This document shows positions 47,693 to 58,853 of a stretch of DNA of 64,000 nt, piece after piece. Below the pieces are notes generated by a model, which ran no database searches, was not told the origin of the DNA, and worked only from the letters and a program-made list of their open reading frames with translations. A program made the position numbers and the translations under genes. The stretch comes from Litoditis marina (lineage: Eukaryota; Nematoda; Chromadorea; Rhabditida; Rhabditidae), in assembly GCA_964036275.1 (NCBI GenBank), contig OZ038437.1, forward strand, positions 2,732,501 through 2,796,500, in the 5' to 3' direction. Each line of letters begins with the position of its first letter. Position 1 is the stretch's first letter.

Positions 47693-50600
47693 ATGGGTGG
47701 TCGTGGTAGAGGACGTGGAGTACGGGGAGCTATGAACAACTGCAGGGGACCTCCCGGTTTGTTTTTAGTGGTAGTCATAGTGACCTACTCTGAATATACA
47801 GAAAATGGACGTAAAATCGTTTTTTTTCTTTTCTTACTCTGGTAACTGCTGTTTTGACTTAAGAAACGGGCTCTTTTTTTTTTTGCAAAATTTGGGCACA
47901 TTTTACTTTTTTAACGAAAAATAGGTGCCGTTTCCGGTGAACTTCGGTTTTACAACAGACGTTATCTCTGAAAGGAAGTTCAGCTTCATTTGTCACAACC
48001 TGAACTGTTTTGGACTGGCTACTCTTGCTCTAGTGGTCGTTACAGCTGTGGCGTTTTTGCTAGTCACTTCGTTTCGGAGATTAGGAACGATTCAATAGTT
48101 CTGGTTTTGTCTGAGTTAAAGTAGGACGATTATGTGCTCCCATCTCGGCGCGTCAGTCCTTTGAACTGCAATTGAAGAATGTATTGCAGTTTAAAGGACT
48201 GAAGCGTTTGGACCACATAATCGTCATTCTTAAAGTGTCATTTCAGGGTCGAACTCGAATAATGTGACTGCCGAATTGAATGCTCTCAGGTCCGATCTGG
48301 CATCAGCCAAAAAGGATCTCATGTGTGAGTTCTTAGCTATATCACCCAACCATCACTTGATTACCTCATTTCTTCTGTTCATTTAGTAACAGGAGTTAAA
48401 AAATTAGGATTGACTGACAGTTTCGGAGGTTATTTTCTATGTACACATAGTTACTTTCATAAGGCCAGTCAGCTTTGAGCGCACTTTGATGTCGTTTGGA
48501 ATCTTGGTTTGAAACATATTACTTTTATATTGTGTTTTTTAGACTATCGTCGTGCTTTCTTCGAGTTGCGGGCCAAATATAGTGTTCCCGGCCTGAAAAC
48601 TGAGGAACCAGAGGAACAATACAATGACTACCATGGTTGTGGTTAGTTTATTAAGTTAATTTGCATTTAATGGTGTTTTGTAAAGTGGTAAACTTCATTA
48701 TCTTCTCGATATTATTGTCGATACTCAGAATGATTAGGGAAGCTCTTTTGTTCCTCTAGTGTATGCATCCGATCAAAGTGTGACTATTTTACAAAACAAA
48801 ATCCGTTTCTAGATTTTAATACGTGAAAACGTATGTTTCGCCATCACAAACTAAAATAGGAATATTTCACTACTGTACGCGAAAGGCAGTCCGGTTTTAT
48901 GCTATTTCTGGTTATTCGGACACATTACGGCAAACGTAGGGCGACTTTGTTGGTTTGGAAATAGAATCACTCATTTTTCTTCAAAATCGGGATTTTTAAC
49001 TAAAAATGTCATCTTTACTGGTGAAAACCTCACTTTCCACCCAGTTTTGTAGTATTTTCACCCAGATGAAACACCTGATTCACAATAGTTTTTTGTGGAG
49101 AAGAAAGTCGCCTTATGTATGCTTTACAGGAGTGTGAAATTGCCCTCATTTCAGTAGCCCCCTCGTGGCGTCTCAATTCTGTAGATCGTGATTCTCACCT
49201 GACGATATCCGCAGATGGCCTCTCCTGTGAGGGTACCGTCACCAATCTTTGGTCTGGTGGCCGGGTGGTGGGAGCTGTGCACACTAGAGGTGGGTAATTG
49301 CGTATCGTGCCCGGCAAACGCATGCCCCAGCAACGTTTTCGGATTGTTTAGAAAAATATGAAAACGTGTCACTTTTTCGCTGAAAATAAATTTTTTTTAT
49401 TTTTTCATGCAAAATCATTACTTTTTACGTGTTTACATCTAAAAACTATTTCTTTTTCGTGGCAATAACGCTGGGTAAGTGAGTACAGAGCGAAAGGCCT
49501 CGTTTGTTTGTAGTTTGGTTACCCAGATGGAACACCTGGTTTTCAATTGCTCTGTGGACTGTGGACAACAAACTCGCCTCACGTGTGGTACAGAAGGGCA
49601 AAAAGTTACCACTACCAGGGCAATTGCATGTTTGTCAGATGGGGATTCTCTAAAGTAGATCAAAAATATGGCGAAACTCACCATCATTCTATATCAAATG
49701 GAGGTGTTCTACTTATGGTTTCATTTTCCAGGTAAGTACTACTACGAGGCGACCATCACGGGTGCGGGTGCCGCGGGCATCGGTCTATGTCGCGTTGGAT
49801 GGGCCACGTCTCAGGCGACTATGAAGATTGGTGAGTTGTTTATAGAATAATCAACGAAAAACTCTGAGAAAACCCAAAACCGTCTTGAATCATATCCAAA
49901 CGGTTTTGAGTACATCTCTTACTGAGCACATTGACTTAATCATAACAAAAACTCACAAAAAGTGTGGGTTCCGTATGGAAATTATGATTTTGAGTGATCA
50001 GGAGCTGTATTTGGGCTTTCCGCCTTTAATTCCACGCTTCCACCCGTTTGGATAACTCTGATTTTAACATTAGTCGATGTGTATACTAGAACTTAATTGA
50101 ATAGTCACGTAATCGTAAAGGTAGCATTCTAATGAGGAATCGTGCACTTGGTCATTGTCCGTTTCTGAGTTCTGCTGTGTTTAACATGTTTCAGGTTTGA
50201 CTAACACTATAGTGGGTTTAACAACACATGCTGGGTTTTTAATAGTATTTTTTCAATGAATTCAAGTAGTCGTGTTCTATTAGAGGTTGTGTAATTTTCC
50301 GGAATATACCAGTGAGATGTGACGATTATACGAAAAGAAAAAAGTATTTTTAGGTACTGACGACGAAAGTTTCGGTTTCGGCGGTACGGGAAAGAAGTCG
50401 CACAAGTACAACTTTGAGGTGTACGGTCGATCTTTCTCCACGGGCGATGTGGTTGGCTGTTTTCTCGACCTGGATAGGATGTTCGTGTGGTAAGAGCCAG
50501 TTCCATAGTTAACCGGGTTTTTAGGTAGCCTAACCCTTTTTTGGTAGTAGTTAAGCTGGAAGTAATCTGAAAGTGAAATCCGGTTACCGTTCAAACGCGT

Positions 50601-51813
50601 TAAAAAACAGGTAACCGATGTTTCGTATTTAATTTTAGGTTAGCTACCAGTTACTTACTTAGCTACCAGTTACCCTGAGGGAACCTGAAAAGGAGGTTAC
50701 CAAAAATGGTTAGGTCATCTAAAAAACCGGTTAGATATAGAATACCTGTGGTAAGTGCATCTTATTCTAGTTATACAGGAATATTTTAGCGAAAGTGTTG
50801 AAAAGGTCACCGGAAAAAGTAAGGTGTCACTATTCTAGAAGAAGGAACTTTTTTTTCACCTTTTAGTTTCTGATGTAATTTGTTTACAGGTGGTCGCTGA
50901 ACGGCCAGGAGTTCCCGGTCGCGTATTTCCTCTCGAGCAGATTCAGGCAGTCCTTTAAGGCACTCCACCCCGCCGTTCTCATCAAGAACGCGTCTCTCGA
51001 TCTGAACTTGGGTCAGAAACCGTTCAGATTTCCTCCCGGACAGGTATGGGTTGTTGTTATGTTTTCCAGAAGAAAGAAGAAAACAGAGTCCTTTTCTGTC
51101 AAAATGGGGTCAATGGGGAAATGTTTTACTAGTTTGCTTGAATCTGACAAAGTTTGACGTAGATTGATCAAAACACGGGTAAATCTTGAAGTGTAGTCCT
51201 GGGTATGGTTACTGTTCCAGTCAAACTTGGCTATATAGCCTGATAGCTACTATTCTGCTGCATTTATTGACGACAACTAGGACATTCGACGTATTTTCGA
51301 AGTGTAGTCACACCTAGCTGGTCCGTGGGTTCAGGCCGCGGAGATCTGGTTGTAACAGCGCCAAATTTTGACTACTCTTTTGACGTAATCTGTATTTCGA
51401 TCAAAAAACATGGAATATCTATTGGTTCTCTGACAGTTTGCCCAAATAGTTCAGTGGAAACTTGCATGCTGAGCCTCTTCTAGATTGATTAATCAACCGT
51501 GCCAAACATAGGGTGACTTTGTTGGATTATTTATGGAATCACTCGTTTTTTCTTACATTCGGTTATTTTGAACTACCCTAATTTCACCAATAGTCTCATG
51601 AAAACCTAATCTATTACGCTGTTTTGTAGTTTGGTTACCCAGAAAAACACCTGATTTCAAATTCAAATTAAATATTGTGGACAACAAAGTATGGTTAGTC
51701 AGAATCCCAACCCGGTCAGCTGTAGTATTCACCTGAATTATGCCGATTTTCAGGATATTCTTGCCGTCTCGCAAGCTTCCGAAGAATGTGTGGAATGGTG
51801 GCATGGACATTGA
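47693..51813 (+). CDS. DDX1-type SPRY domain protein without helicase
   Basis: Eight exons: 47693-47756, 48247-48324, 48543-48641, 49155-49289, 49732-49830, 50354-50489, 50890-51043, 51754-51813; 825 nt, 274 residues, phases consistent. The N terminus MGGRGRGRGVRG is a small RGG patch, followed by a short helical segment (residues 22-60). Residues about 90-260 form a SPRY domain with LTISADGLSCEG, GKYYYEA, GLCRVGWATSQ, FGFGGTGKKSHKYN and GCFLDLD. These motifs match the SPRY insert of the RNA helicase DDX1 better than TRIM-type SPRY, as I know those families. No DEAD-box or helicase motif is present. Exon 4 uses the CCTCATTTCAG acceptor at 49154; the earlier AG at 49129 would bring a stop. The ATG follows a GGTTTTCAG at 47671, a likely SL site. 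A role in RNA or ribonucleoprotein binding is inferred. Confidence 0.82.
48118..48237. repeat. MITE, GGACGATTATGTGG family
   Basis: Full-length copy in the first intron of the SPRY gene, ending only about 10 bp before the exon 2 acceptor. Confidence 0.8.
50090..50205 (+). repeat. dispersed repeat with GTGCACTTGGTCATTG
   Basis: Copy of the 5735 family in intron 5 of the SPRY gene. Confidence 0.65.
50495..50746. mobile_element. Mutator-like MITE at a splice donor
   Basis: 252-bp hairpin element flanked by the 9-bp duplication TGTGGTAAG at 50486-50494 and 50747-50755. The left copy contains the last bases of SPRY exon 6 and its GTAAG donor; the right copy continues as GTAAGT, the presumed ancestral donor. 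Confidence 0.85.
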
Positions 51814-52428
51814 TTCAGAAGTCTGTAAACTCTTTTCTATTCGGATTTTTTGATCCACTGTATTGATTATTTGGCTGTCTCTTCTAGCTCTTCTAGTTAA
51901 CTTCCACTACTTTTCATCGTATGTGTACATTTGCCATGTTTTATAGCATATTTTCTGTTCTGAAGCAAGACATCTTTGTTTTACTTCTTAGGTCGAAATT
52001 TGTTTTTTTGATGTGTATAGTTTCTCGGAATCTTTGTCTACTCGTTTATCATTCAGTTGAAAGTTGTTTATTTTACGCATGTTGCACATTTCACCTTTTA
52101 CTCGAATTCATTGTATTCGTTATGTACCGGTTTTTGGTTCAAATCAAGTTATATTATTTTCTGTTTTGTTTCTTATCGCGCGGAGTTGTCTTTGGTTTGG
52201 CCATTGCGGACTCGTTTTTTCCTTTTAATTGACAAAAATCTTCAAACATATTCTTTTTCGAAAACTAAAAGAAGAGAACGTTAGAGAATCACAAATTGAA
52301 CATTGTGTGAAAATTTCAGCCAAATCGGATTATTTTCGCCTGAGTTATGGTTTCGTGTCGTTGTTGAAAAGTTCCGCCGTAATTCGTCCCTCGTCCCTCG
52401 TCCCTCACGGAATTCTGTCCGCATCGTA
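51814..52428. other. 3' flank of the SPRY gene
   Basis: T-rich sequence, probably the 3' UTR and downstream spacer, then a triple CGTCCCT repeat at about 52385-52410. The forward open frame of about 100 codons here is rich in F, L and V from T-runs and has no supporting signals. Confidence 0.45.
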
Positions 52429-52985
52429 GTGGAAAAACTACTGAACCAATTTGGCTGAAATTTGAAACATCTGTTCTATGGCAAAAGTTAGCTCGTCGCG
52501 CCAAGTATGAAATGTATATGTAATCTCTGGCGCCGGGCGCGGGCGCCAATAGGCGCCAAAACGACTATTGGAAAAACTATTTGACCGATTTAGCTGAAAT
52601 TTGAAACATGAGTTCTAATGCAAAACTTAGCCCATCGCGCCAAATATGAGATGCATAGCTCCTCATTGGCGCCGGGCGCGGGCGCCAATAGGCGCCAAAA
52701 ACGACTATTGGAAAAACTATTTAACCGATTTAGCTAAAATTTGAAACATGAGTTATAATGCAAAAGTTAGCCCATCGCGCCAAATATGAGATGCATAGCT
52801 CCTCATTGGCGCCGGGCGCGGGCGCCCATGGGCGCCAAAAACCACTATTGGAAAAACTACCAAACCGATTTAGCTGAAATTTGAAACATGAGTTATAATG
52901 CAAAAGTTAGCCCGTCGCGCCAAATATGAGATGAATACATCATCATTGGCGCCAGGCGCTGGCGCCAATAGGCGCCAAAAACGGC
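52429..52985 (+). repeat. 139-bp tandem repeat with GGCGCC palindromes
   Basis: Four units start at about 52430, 52569, 52708 and 52847. Each has GAAAAACTA, GCTGAAATTTGAAACA, TTAGCCCRTCGCGCCAA and the palindrome-rich GGCGCCGGGCGCGGGCGCC. Degraded GGCGCC words trail on to about 53540. Confidence 0.9.
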
Positions 52986-53888
52986 AAAACACTATTTATC
53001 GTCAACTAAAATGTTGAACACTAATAGAAATTGAATAATTTGGTGAAAAGTGTGAAAGTCATTTTCCAAAACTGAAATTTTTCTTCTGGCGCTCGAACCA
53101 GGCGCCAGATATCGCCAAAACCCAAACTCACGACAGCGTCAATGGAATCGTCTGAAATTCGGTACACTAAATAACTATCACATGGCAAGTATGCTCAATC
53201 TGAAAATCAAAAAAGTTCTGTTGGCACTGTGCGCTGGCGCCAATTGGCGCCAAAGTTGGAAAAATATCAGTTATTGTCAATCAAACTGTTTCGAGTTAAC
53301 AGATATTGAATATTCCAATGTGAAATAAAGATCCACAAATTCAAAATCGAACTTTATCGTTTGGCTCGGAACAGACGCCAAATGGCGCTAAAACAAAAAC
53401 ACACGAAACTGACAATCGAATAGTTTGAATATTGCTCCATTCAGTAATTGACACATGTAGTGTGTATTGGTAGCTGAAAAACCTAGAAAATTTCGTTTCG
53501 TTCTGGCGCCAGACTCGTGTGTCAATTGACGCAGGAATGAAAAAAAATTTCAACGAAGGTTTTTGATCTGGTTGGAAATAATGGCTATATTGTAAGTGAG
53601 TTGGTGTCTCTAATTGTAGATTTGTCAATGGCGCCAATCCCCATCGCTTATCGCCGCTAAAAGCGGTGTACATGTCAATCGGAACGTTTAGCGTTTTTGT
53701 TCAGTTGTTGATAGTCATAGAGCCAGTAACCTGCGTTATATTACAACACCAGCAAATTTATGGTCTGCATTCGGCTTCGTGCACACACAAAACTGAGATT
53801 TCCATAATAATATAATGAGTTCACAAGATCCACTCTGTGAATAGGCAACATATGAAGTTGTAGGAGTACAACTAGCAAAAAAAGGACA

Positions 53889-54259
53889 ATTAGTAAAAAG
53901 TGGGGGAACCAACAAATGTGTGAGTTGTGTTTGGTTCGACCTCGATATCAGCAAAAAGTGAACGATACGAATTGATGTGATACTGTAGCAGAAGTATTCT
54001 GCAAAAATAGAACAATACAAATGTTGCACAATGGTTCACAACGCACGCATGTCGTCAAAGTATTCATGAAATACCCTTCGGCAATTTCTGAAATATCATG
54101 CGGGCTTCGTGAACCATTGTGCAACATTTGTATTGTTCTATTTTTGCAGAATACTTCTGCTACAGTATCACATCAATTCGTATCGTTCACTTTTTGCTGA
54201 TATCGAGGTCGAACCAAACACAACTCACACATTTGTTGGTTCCCCCACTTTTTACTAAT
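53889..54259. repeat. perfect 151-bp inverted repeat (hairpin)
   Basis: Left arm 53889-54039 and right arm 54109-54259 are exact complements by eye over all 151 bases, separated by a 69-base loop. Outer end ATTAGTAAAAAGTGGGGGAA. No coding capacity. Confidence 0.92.
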
Positions 54260-54596
54260 GTTTATTGGTTTTAACCAAACTTATTTTCAACTATGCAAAT
54301 TTACGGCTTATCTTCTCTGAAGCTCCCAGTCATACGTAAAAAAGGTTCACAGCAAGTCGGTAAAAGTAATCATGATTAATGTCGAATCGGTTCGAAGTAT
54401 ACACTGGAGAACCGCCGGTCGGTTTCGAAATCGGTCGGTTCGGTTCTCCACAAATGGCTGAAGTGAGAGATTTATTTTGGTGTTTGTAGTTTCATCCCGA
54501 TGTATATTGTACGTATGTTCCCTGTGAGCAGGGGTCCTTCAGCTCCCGAATGCCGGCTGGTACGAAAAGCACCCTTTTCGTACACATGAGTATACT

Positions 54597-54690
54597 GAGT
54601 TAGTCAATTGCACAGTCACGTGAAACATGTTAAACACAGCAGAACTCAGAAACGTGCAATGACAAAGTGCACGATGTCTCATTAGAATAT
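54597..54690 (-). repeat. dispersed repeat with CGTGCAATGACAAAGTGCAC
   Basis: Minus-strand copy of the 5735 family. Confidence 0.65.
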
Positions 54691-54789
54691 AATAATAATA
54701 ATAATACTCTTCAACTATTTCAGCCGTGTATTACTTTAGTGAGAGAATTACATAATCACACACAAATCATATATAAACCGTAGAAGGAC

Positions 54790-55630
54790 TGTACACAGTG
54801 GTTCTATAACGACAAGTAAACTACTAGTGAACTCCTACCACACCCCTATTCTACTACTAGTAAACTACTAGTTTTCTTGTAGTAATGTAGGCGTAGAGGA
54901 GGAGTTAAACTATAGTTCTACTCCTACCTAACTACTAGTGAGATGGTAGTCAGCTACTAGTTTATCTGTGGTAAAAGTCAATTTTGAAAAATAAAAAATA
55001 AAATAAATTATATTTTTTAGGATCATATATCTTCTATAAGTAGTTACTTTATCCTCTATCGCATTACTCTGCTGTTTACCATGTTTTGCACCATCCGGGA
55101 CTCGAACCCTCGAGCTCTCGCTTCTGAAGCGAGACACTTACCACTGCGCCACGCTGCTGATGTCGGAAGGCGCGCCACAATCGTATACGATTACAGGCGC
55201 GCTTCACTGTTCAGTGCTCACTATGGAATAACGTGAATGCGCCACGAGCCCTAACAAAAAACCTTATACTTAAGCCCGTTCTACAGTAGCACTAATTCGA
55301 TAGAAATTTTCCCTTATTATGAATGTTCAGCACTTTCCTGCCTAGTTAGCGTACTACAGGTTTCTACTAGCCTACGAGTAGGTTACTACTAGCCTACGAG
55401 TAAGTTACTACTAACTGTCTACGTGATCATAATGCCTACAAGTCACTGTGATTTAAATTCTGTGGAGATAATGTAACGTAAAAAGACTAGTTTCAGACTG
55501 CCAAAATGCATTTTTCAATTTGACATTCGTATTTACTACTAGTTTTCTACCAGGATACCCCTACTCTACTACGAGAGTACTCCTCCTTAACTACTACCAC
55601 TAGTTTACTACGAGTTTACCAGTAGTCCCA
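54790..55630. mobile_element. CTACTAGT-rich element with inverted ends
   Basis: Both ends are built from TAAACTACTAGT-like words in opposite orientation (54815-54965 and 55365-55625), enclosing about 400 bp that hold a tRNA-like element. Probably a non-autonomous transposon; limits approximate. Confidence 0.45.
55086..55165 (-). repeat. tRNA-like element
   Basis: Minus strand: A-box TGGCGCAGTGG, a 5-bp anticodon-like stem CTCGC/GCGAG around TTCAGAA, B-box GGTTCGAGTCC. The acceptor ends do not pair, so it is likely a tRNA-derived repeat rather than a tRNA. Confidence 0.5.
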
Positions 55631-55705
55631 GATTTCCTATGTACGTAGAGGGGGTGGAGATAGGCATGGGTGAGCTTTGTTACCAGCTCATGCGGTCCGC
55701 CATAC

Positions 55706-55790
55706 AGATACCGCGGCGAGCGGGGATTGAACCCAAGTCTGTGGAGCGACAGCCGAACGCTAACCACTTGACCACTCGGCCCCGAATGCT
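55706..55790 (-). repeat. tRNA-like element, Ser/Leu-type
   Basis: Minus strand: GGCCGAGTGGTCAAGTGG resembles the D-arm of class II tRNAs, followed by GGGTTCAATCCCC. The acceptor stem does not pair. It lies just upstream of the shortened DXO-like gene. Confidence 0.5.
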
Positions 55791-55852
55791 AACTTTACGT
55801 GACTATTCATTTTACTTCCATTATAACAGAGGTAGTTTTCTTTCCAGGCAGT

Positions 55853-57824
55853 ATGTCTGTCAGCTACAAGGACCGTCTGTCGGAACCTGTATCCCTCGGG
55901 TTCTTCTCTGTTGACCGTGATCAAAGTGTTCGTTGCGATGGATCTAATGCCAAATACCTCAATGACGACCGAATTGAGCACAGCACGGTCAACATCAATT
56001 TGAATGCTGGCTACCATCTCTATAAGAACTGGGTACGTTACACTTGGGCATTGTTCAGTAAACTAGTCCACTAAGCCCCCGAAATTCAGAAAACGGACGA
56101 CTTCTCGCTAATATTGAGATAATTGGCTGATTTCTGAGGCAATATCATTATGTTTCCTATATTTGGCGCCGAAAACTAGCTCCTTTTGGTAGAATTATCG
56201 CCCCTCACGTTGTGTGGGTGGCTCCAAACAGTTTGCCAGTACACGCGTTCATGAATAGGGGAATTTTCCTGAAAACAGCTTTGGTAACATTTTCTGCAAA
56301 CTTGATTAGTATTGTTCCCATTTTAAAGCCGTTTCAGTTTTATAGGGCGAGTTCATTGTATCTGTGCGTAGTGCTTCTCAGTCGCGAGAGTTTTGCCCAA
56401 AAATTTCAAGAATCTTATGGCTTAAATCCAGATATTTGGCCTATTTTTTGATGCGGATCGTGAACTTCAAATATAGGGTTGAAACGGGCTTATTTTTGTA
56501 GAATGGTCACATTTTTGGTGTGTGCTGTGTGAAAACCGTCGGCCCAGGTCAGTACAAAACCTCTTTCTCTCTGTTTGCAGACAGCTTCCCCGCCATTGAG
56601 TATCAGGCCATGTGCCGCTTGGCGATGCCATAAACCCTGCTGGGCTCTAATATGAGAAAGGTATCTTCATTAATTATTCTTGTGTTTGTACAAATACATT
56701 CTAGAGTGTGGTAGTTGGGAACTTTTATAACTAATAGATGTATCCTTCAACCCTCATCTCGCAGCGAAAACTTCTTTCCCGGATTTGGCTACATTAGATC
56801 ACGTTTGCGCGCTGTTGCTTGCTTACATACTTACATTTAATGTCTGTCACAAGTTTTGGCCCAGAAGTGGCCATAATTGTAATTTTCTTTATAATGACGT
56901 AGTATACGGTAACCATACCCTAAATGCCTCAGAGTTGTGACTCTTTCAGTTTTACTATTTAAATGCTGTTTGCTGTAACTTCATGATTTCGCATGACAAT
57001 TTTCGTGATTTTGGAATTAGTTTTCATTTGAACATTTTCACTGGAGTGGGAGTGTCTTCAATTTACAGGTTGTGAAACTGTGCACGGAAGAAGTTCACAA
57101 AAAGGGCTGCTGCTATTGGGATTTCAATAAGTGCATGAATTATCTTCACTCGACTCTCACTGACGTCCGCGCTTGCATGAAGGTATGTAGTTTGCTTTGT
57201 TTCCTTTAGTGAAATTGTCTCGGCGAGATTCAGTGGTAGTTGCCTTGTTATCAACACAATGTGGTATTATATATTTATTAGTTCCATGTACATCACACTG
57301 TAGAGAGAGAAGATGTGAGTAAGAGCCCAAATGACTGAGATGCCCCTTATATACTAAGAGGGCGGAGCTAACCTAGATCACACGACCATGTCTGGCCGAC
57401 CTGACCAAACTACAAGCGAGAGAGTGAGAGACTTAGAGATCGCGTCCCGCGATAGACAGAAAAACCATACATTCATTCATTTCCACCGATCGGACTACAG
57501 CTCAATTTTGATCATCAACCAAGTTTTGGTTCATTCTAAAGTTTGCAGTTTATGCTGCATGGCTGCATATTTTCTTTCACTGAAAATAGGCAGCAAATGG
57601 GCAAAATCATTTTCAGCCTCTAAAAGCAATACATATCGATTAGGGCACATGGGGCCCCTCGATGATTTTTCTTTGTCCGTTTATGTTCTTCTCTTCAGGT
57701 CAATAAGGCTTGTATTGTCGAGAAGTCCAGCGACTCTGCTACTGTTACCAAGAAGTACACCTCTTCCACTGCTGATCTCAATTTCATTCCCGAGGATTTC
57801 AAGAAGCGTTTCAATCTGAAATAG
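55853..57824 (+). pseudogene. shortened DXO/Rai1-like gene, probably decayed
   Basis: Recognisable exons: 55853-56032 (60 codons, MSVSYKDRL...), 57069-57182 (38 codons) and 57699-57824 (41 codons and TAG). They match exons 1, 7 and 8 of the neighbour at 58854. A remnant of exon 2 lies at 56581-56660: one base shorter than its counterpart and with an internal TAA in the aligned frame. Exons 3 to 6, which hold the catalytic motifs in the family, are absent. Because exons 1, 7 and 8 all meet in phase 0, skipping the remnant would still give a 139-residue protein, so expression of a short non-catalytic form cannot be excluded. An ATTAAA lies about 30 bp after the stop. Confidence 0.75.
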
Positions 57825-58436
57825 TTCTCTAGTTACTACCTCAATTTACCCTCTTATTAAATGACTCTAGTTCAACATGTGTGTAAAATGTATGTTATTG
57901 TTGTACATTGTTTTATTCACCAGATTCGTTAGTTGTTTTCGTTTCACCACATCATTTGTTAACGGTTCTCGTTATTGTTGAAATTGCTCAAACATCTTTT
58001 CTCATTTGGTTACCCTTTGTTATTAAACTCGTCAAACCATCTTTCATTTTACATGTATGTTCAGATCTCGCCATAGATCTCATTTCGCCATCAATTGTTG
58101 TGTTTTTTCTCACGTGTTTTTCACTGTTTAATGTTGCCCTGTCTGTTTTTTTTTTACTTCATCCTTGTTTCGCACCTGTATACCTTTATCCACCATAAAA
58201 ATTTGTTTCTTTACTCTTTCCAAAGCTCTATTATCTTATGATGATTCCGAAAATGGTCAATCACCCCTATTACCTTATGTTCTCGCTCTGTTCTGTGCAT
58301 TCATTCATAGGAGACTACAGTTCTGCTGTGATTGTAGTTTGATATCAGTTTGATTTTGAAGTATTCCACTTATCCGTTGTGCTCACTGATCAGACTACAA
58401 TCACAATTTCTAATTCCCTATATGGTTGCTTGAAAT
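57825..58436. other. spacer between the two DXO-like genes
   Basis: T-rich, no gene. It contains the common word TGTAGTTTGAT, which also occurs in many introns of the window. Confidence 0.5.
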
Positions 58437-58540
58437 GTTGCTGCCAGCGCAAGAATAGTTTGGCCCAATCGCAAAATCTGCTCTAAATTTACAGTAATCT
58501 CAATCACGTGACACGATTTGGCGCGAGAGTTTTGAATTGT
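58437..58540 (+). promoter_or_regulatory. shared upstream motif, DXO-like gene
   Basis: GTTGCTGCCAGC, AATCTGCTCT, TTACAGTA, TCACGTGA and TTTGGCGCGA in order, 315-415 bp before the start codon; parallels 47303-47390 before the SPRY gene. Confidence 0.4.
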
Positions 58541-58853
58541 AAAATCGTTTTACATTCTTGTCATTAGTAGAATTTACTTGATTTATTTCTGTTTAACGTT
58601 TTTTGTATTGGGTAACATTCAACTTGTCTTGTCTGCCGCCAACCAACCTGTCGCTTTCGGACAATTTCCAGCCACTTTTTTGTGGCGGCCTCGACGACGA
58701 GAGAGTCATGACAGCTATCAAGATTTCGAGATGTATTTAGTTCACTTTATTTCGTTTTGAGATGGTGTTCTTTGACTGCCCTCAGATGTATTTATCTCTA
58801 CATTTTCGGCGGTGGCCGTACTCTTTACATTTTTTAACTCCTTTTTTTTACAG

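Noticed and set aside
49130..49154. earlier acceptor for SPRY exon 4
   Set aside because: Using the AG at 49129 brings an in-frame TGA; the CCTCATTTCAG acceptor restores the frame and the SPRY sequence.
51921..52284. 103- and 75-codon frames after the SPRY gene
   Set aside because: T-rich 3' flank giving F/L/V-rich translations without splice signals.
55086..55165. functional tRNA with a CAG anticodon
   Set aside because: The anticodon arm looks good, but acceptor ends do not pair, the T-arm has mismatches, and no long variable arm is present as a Leu tRNA would need.
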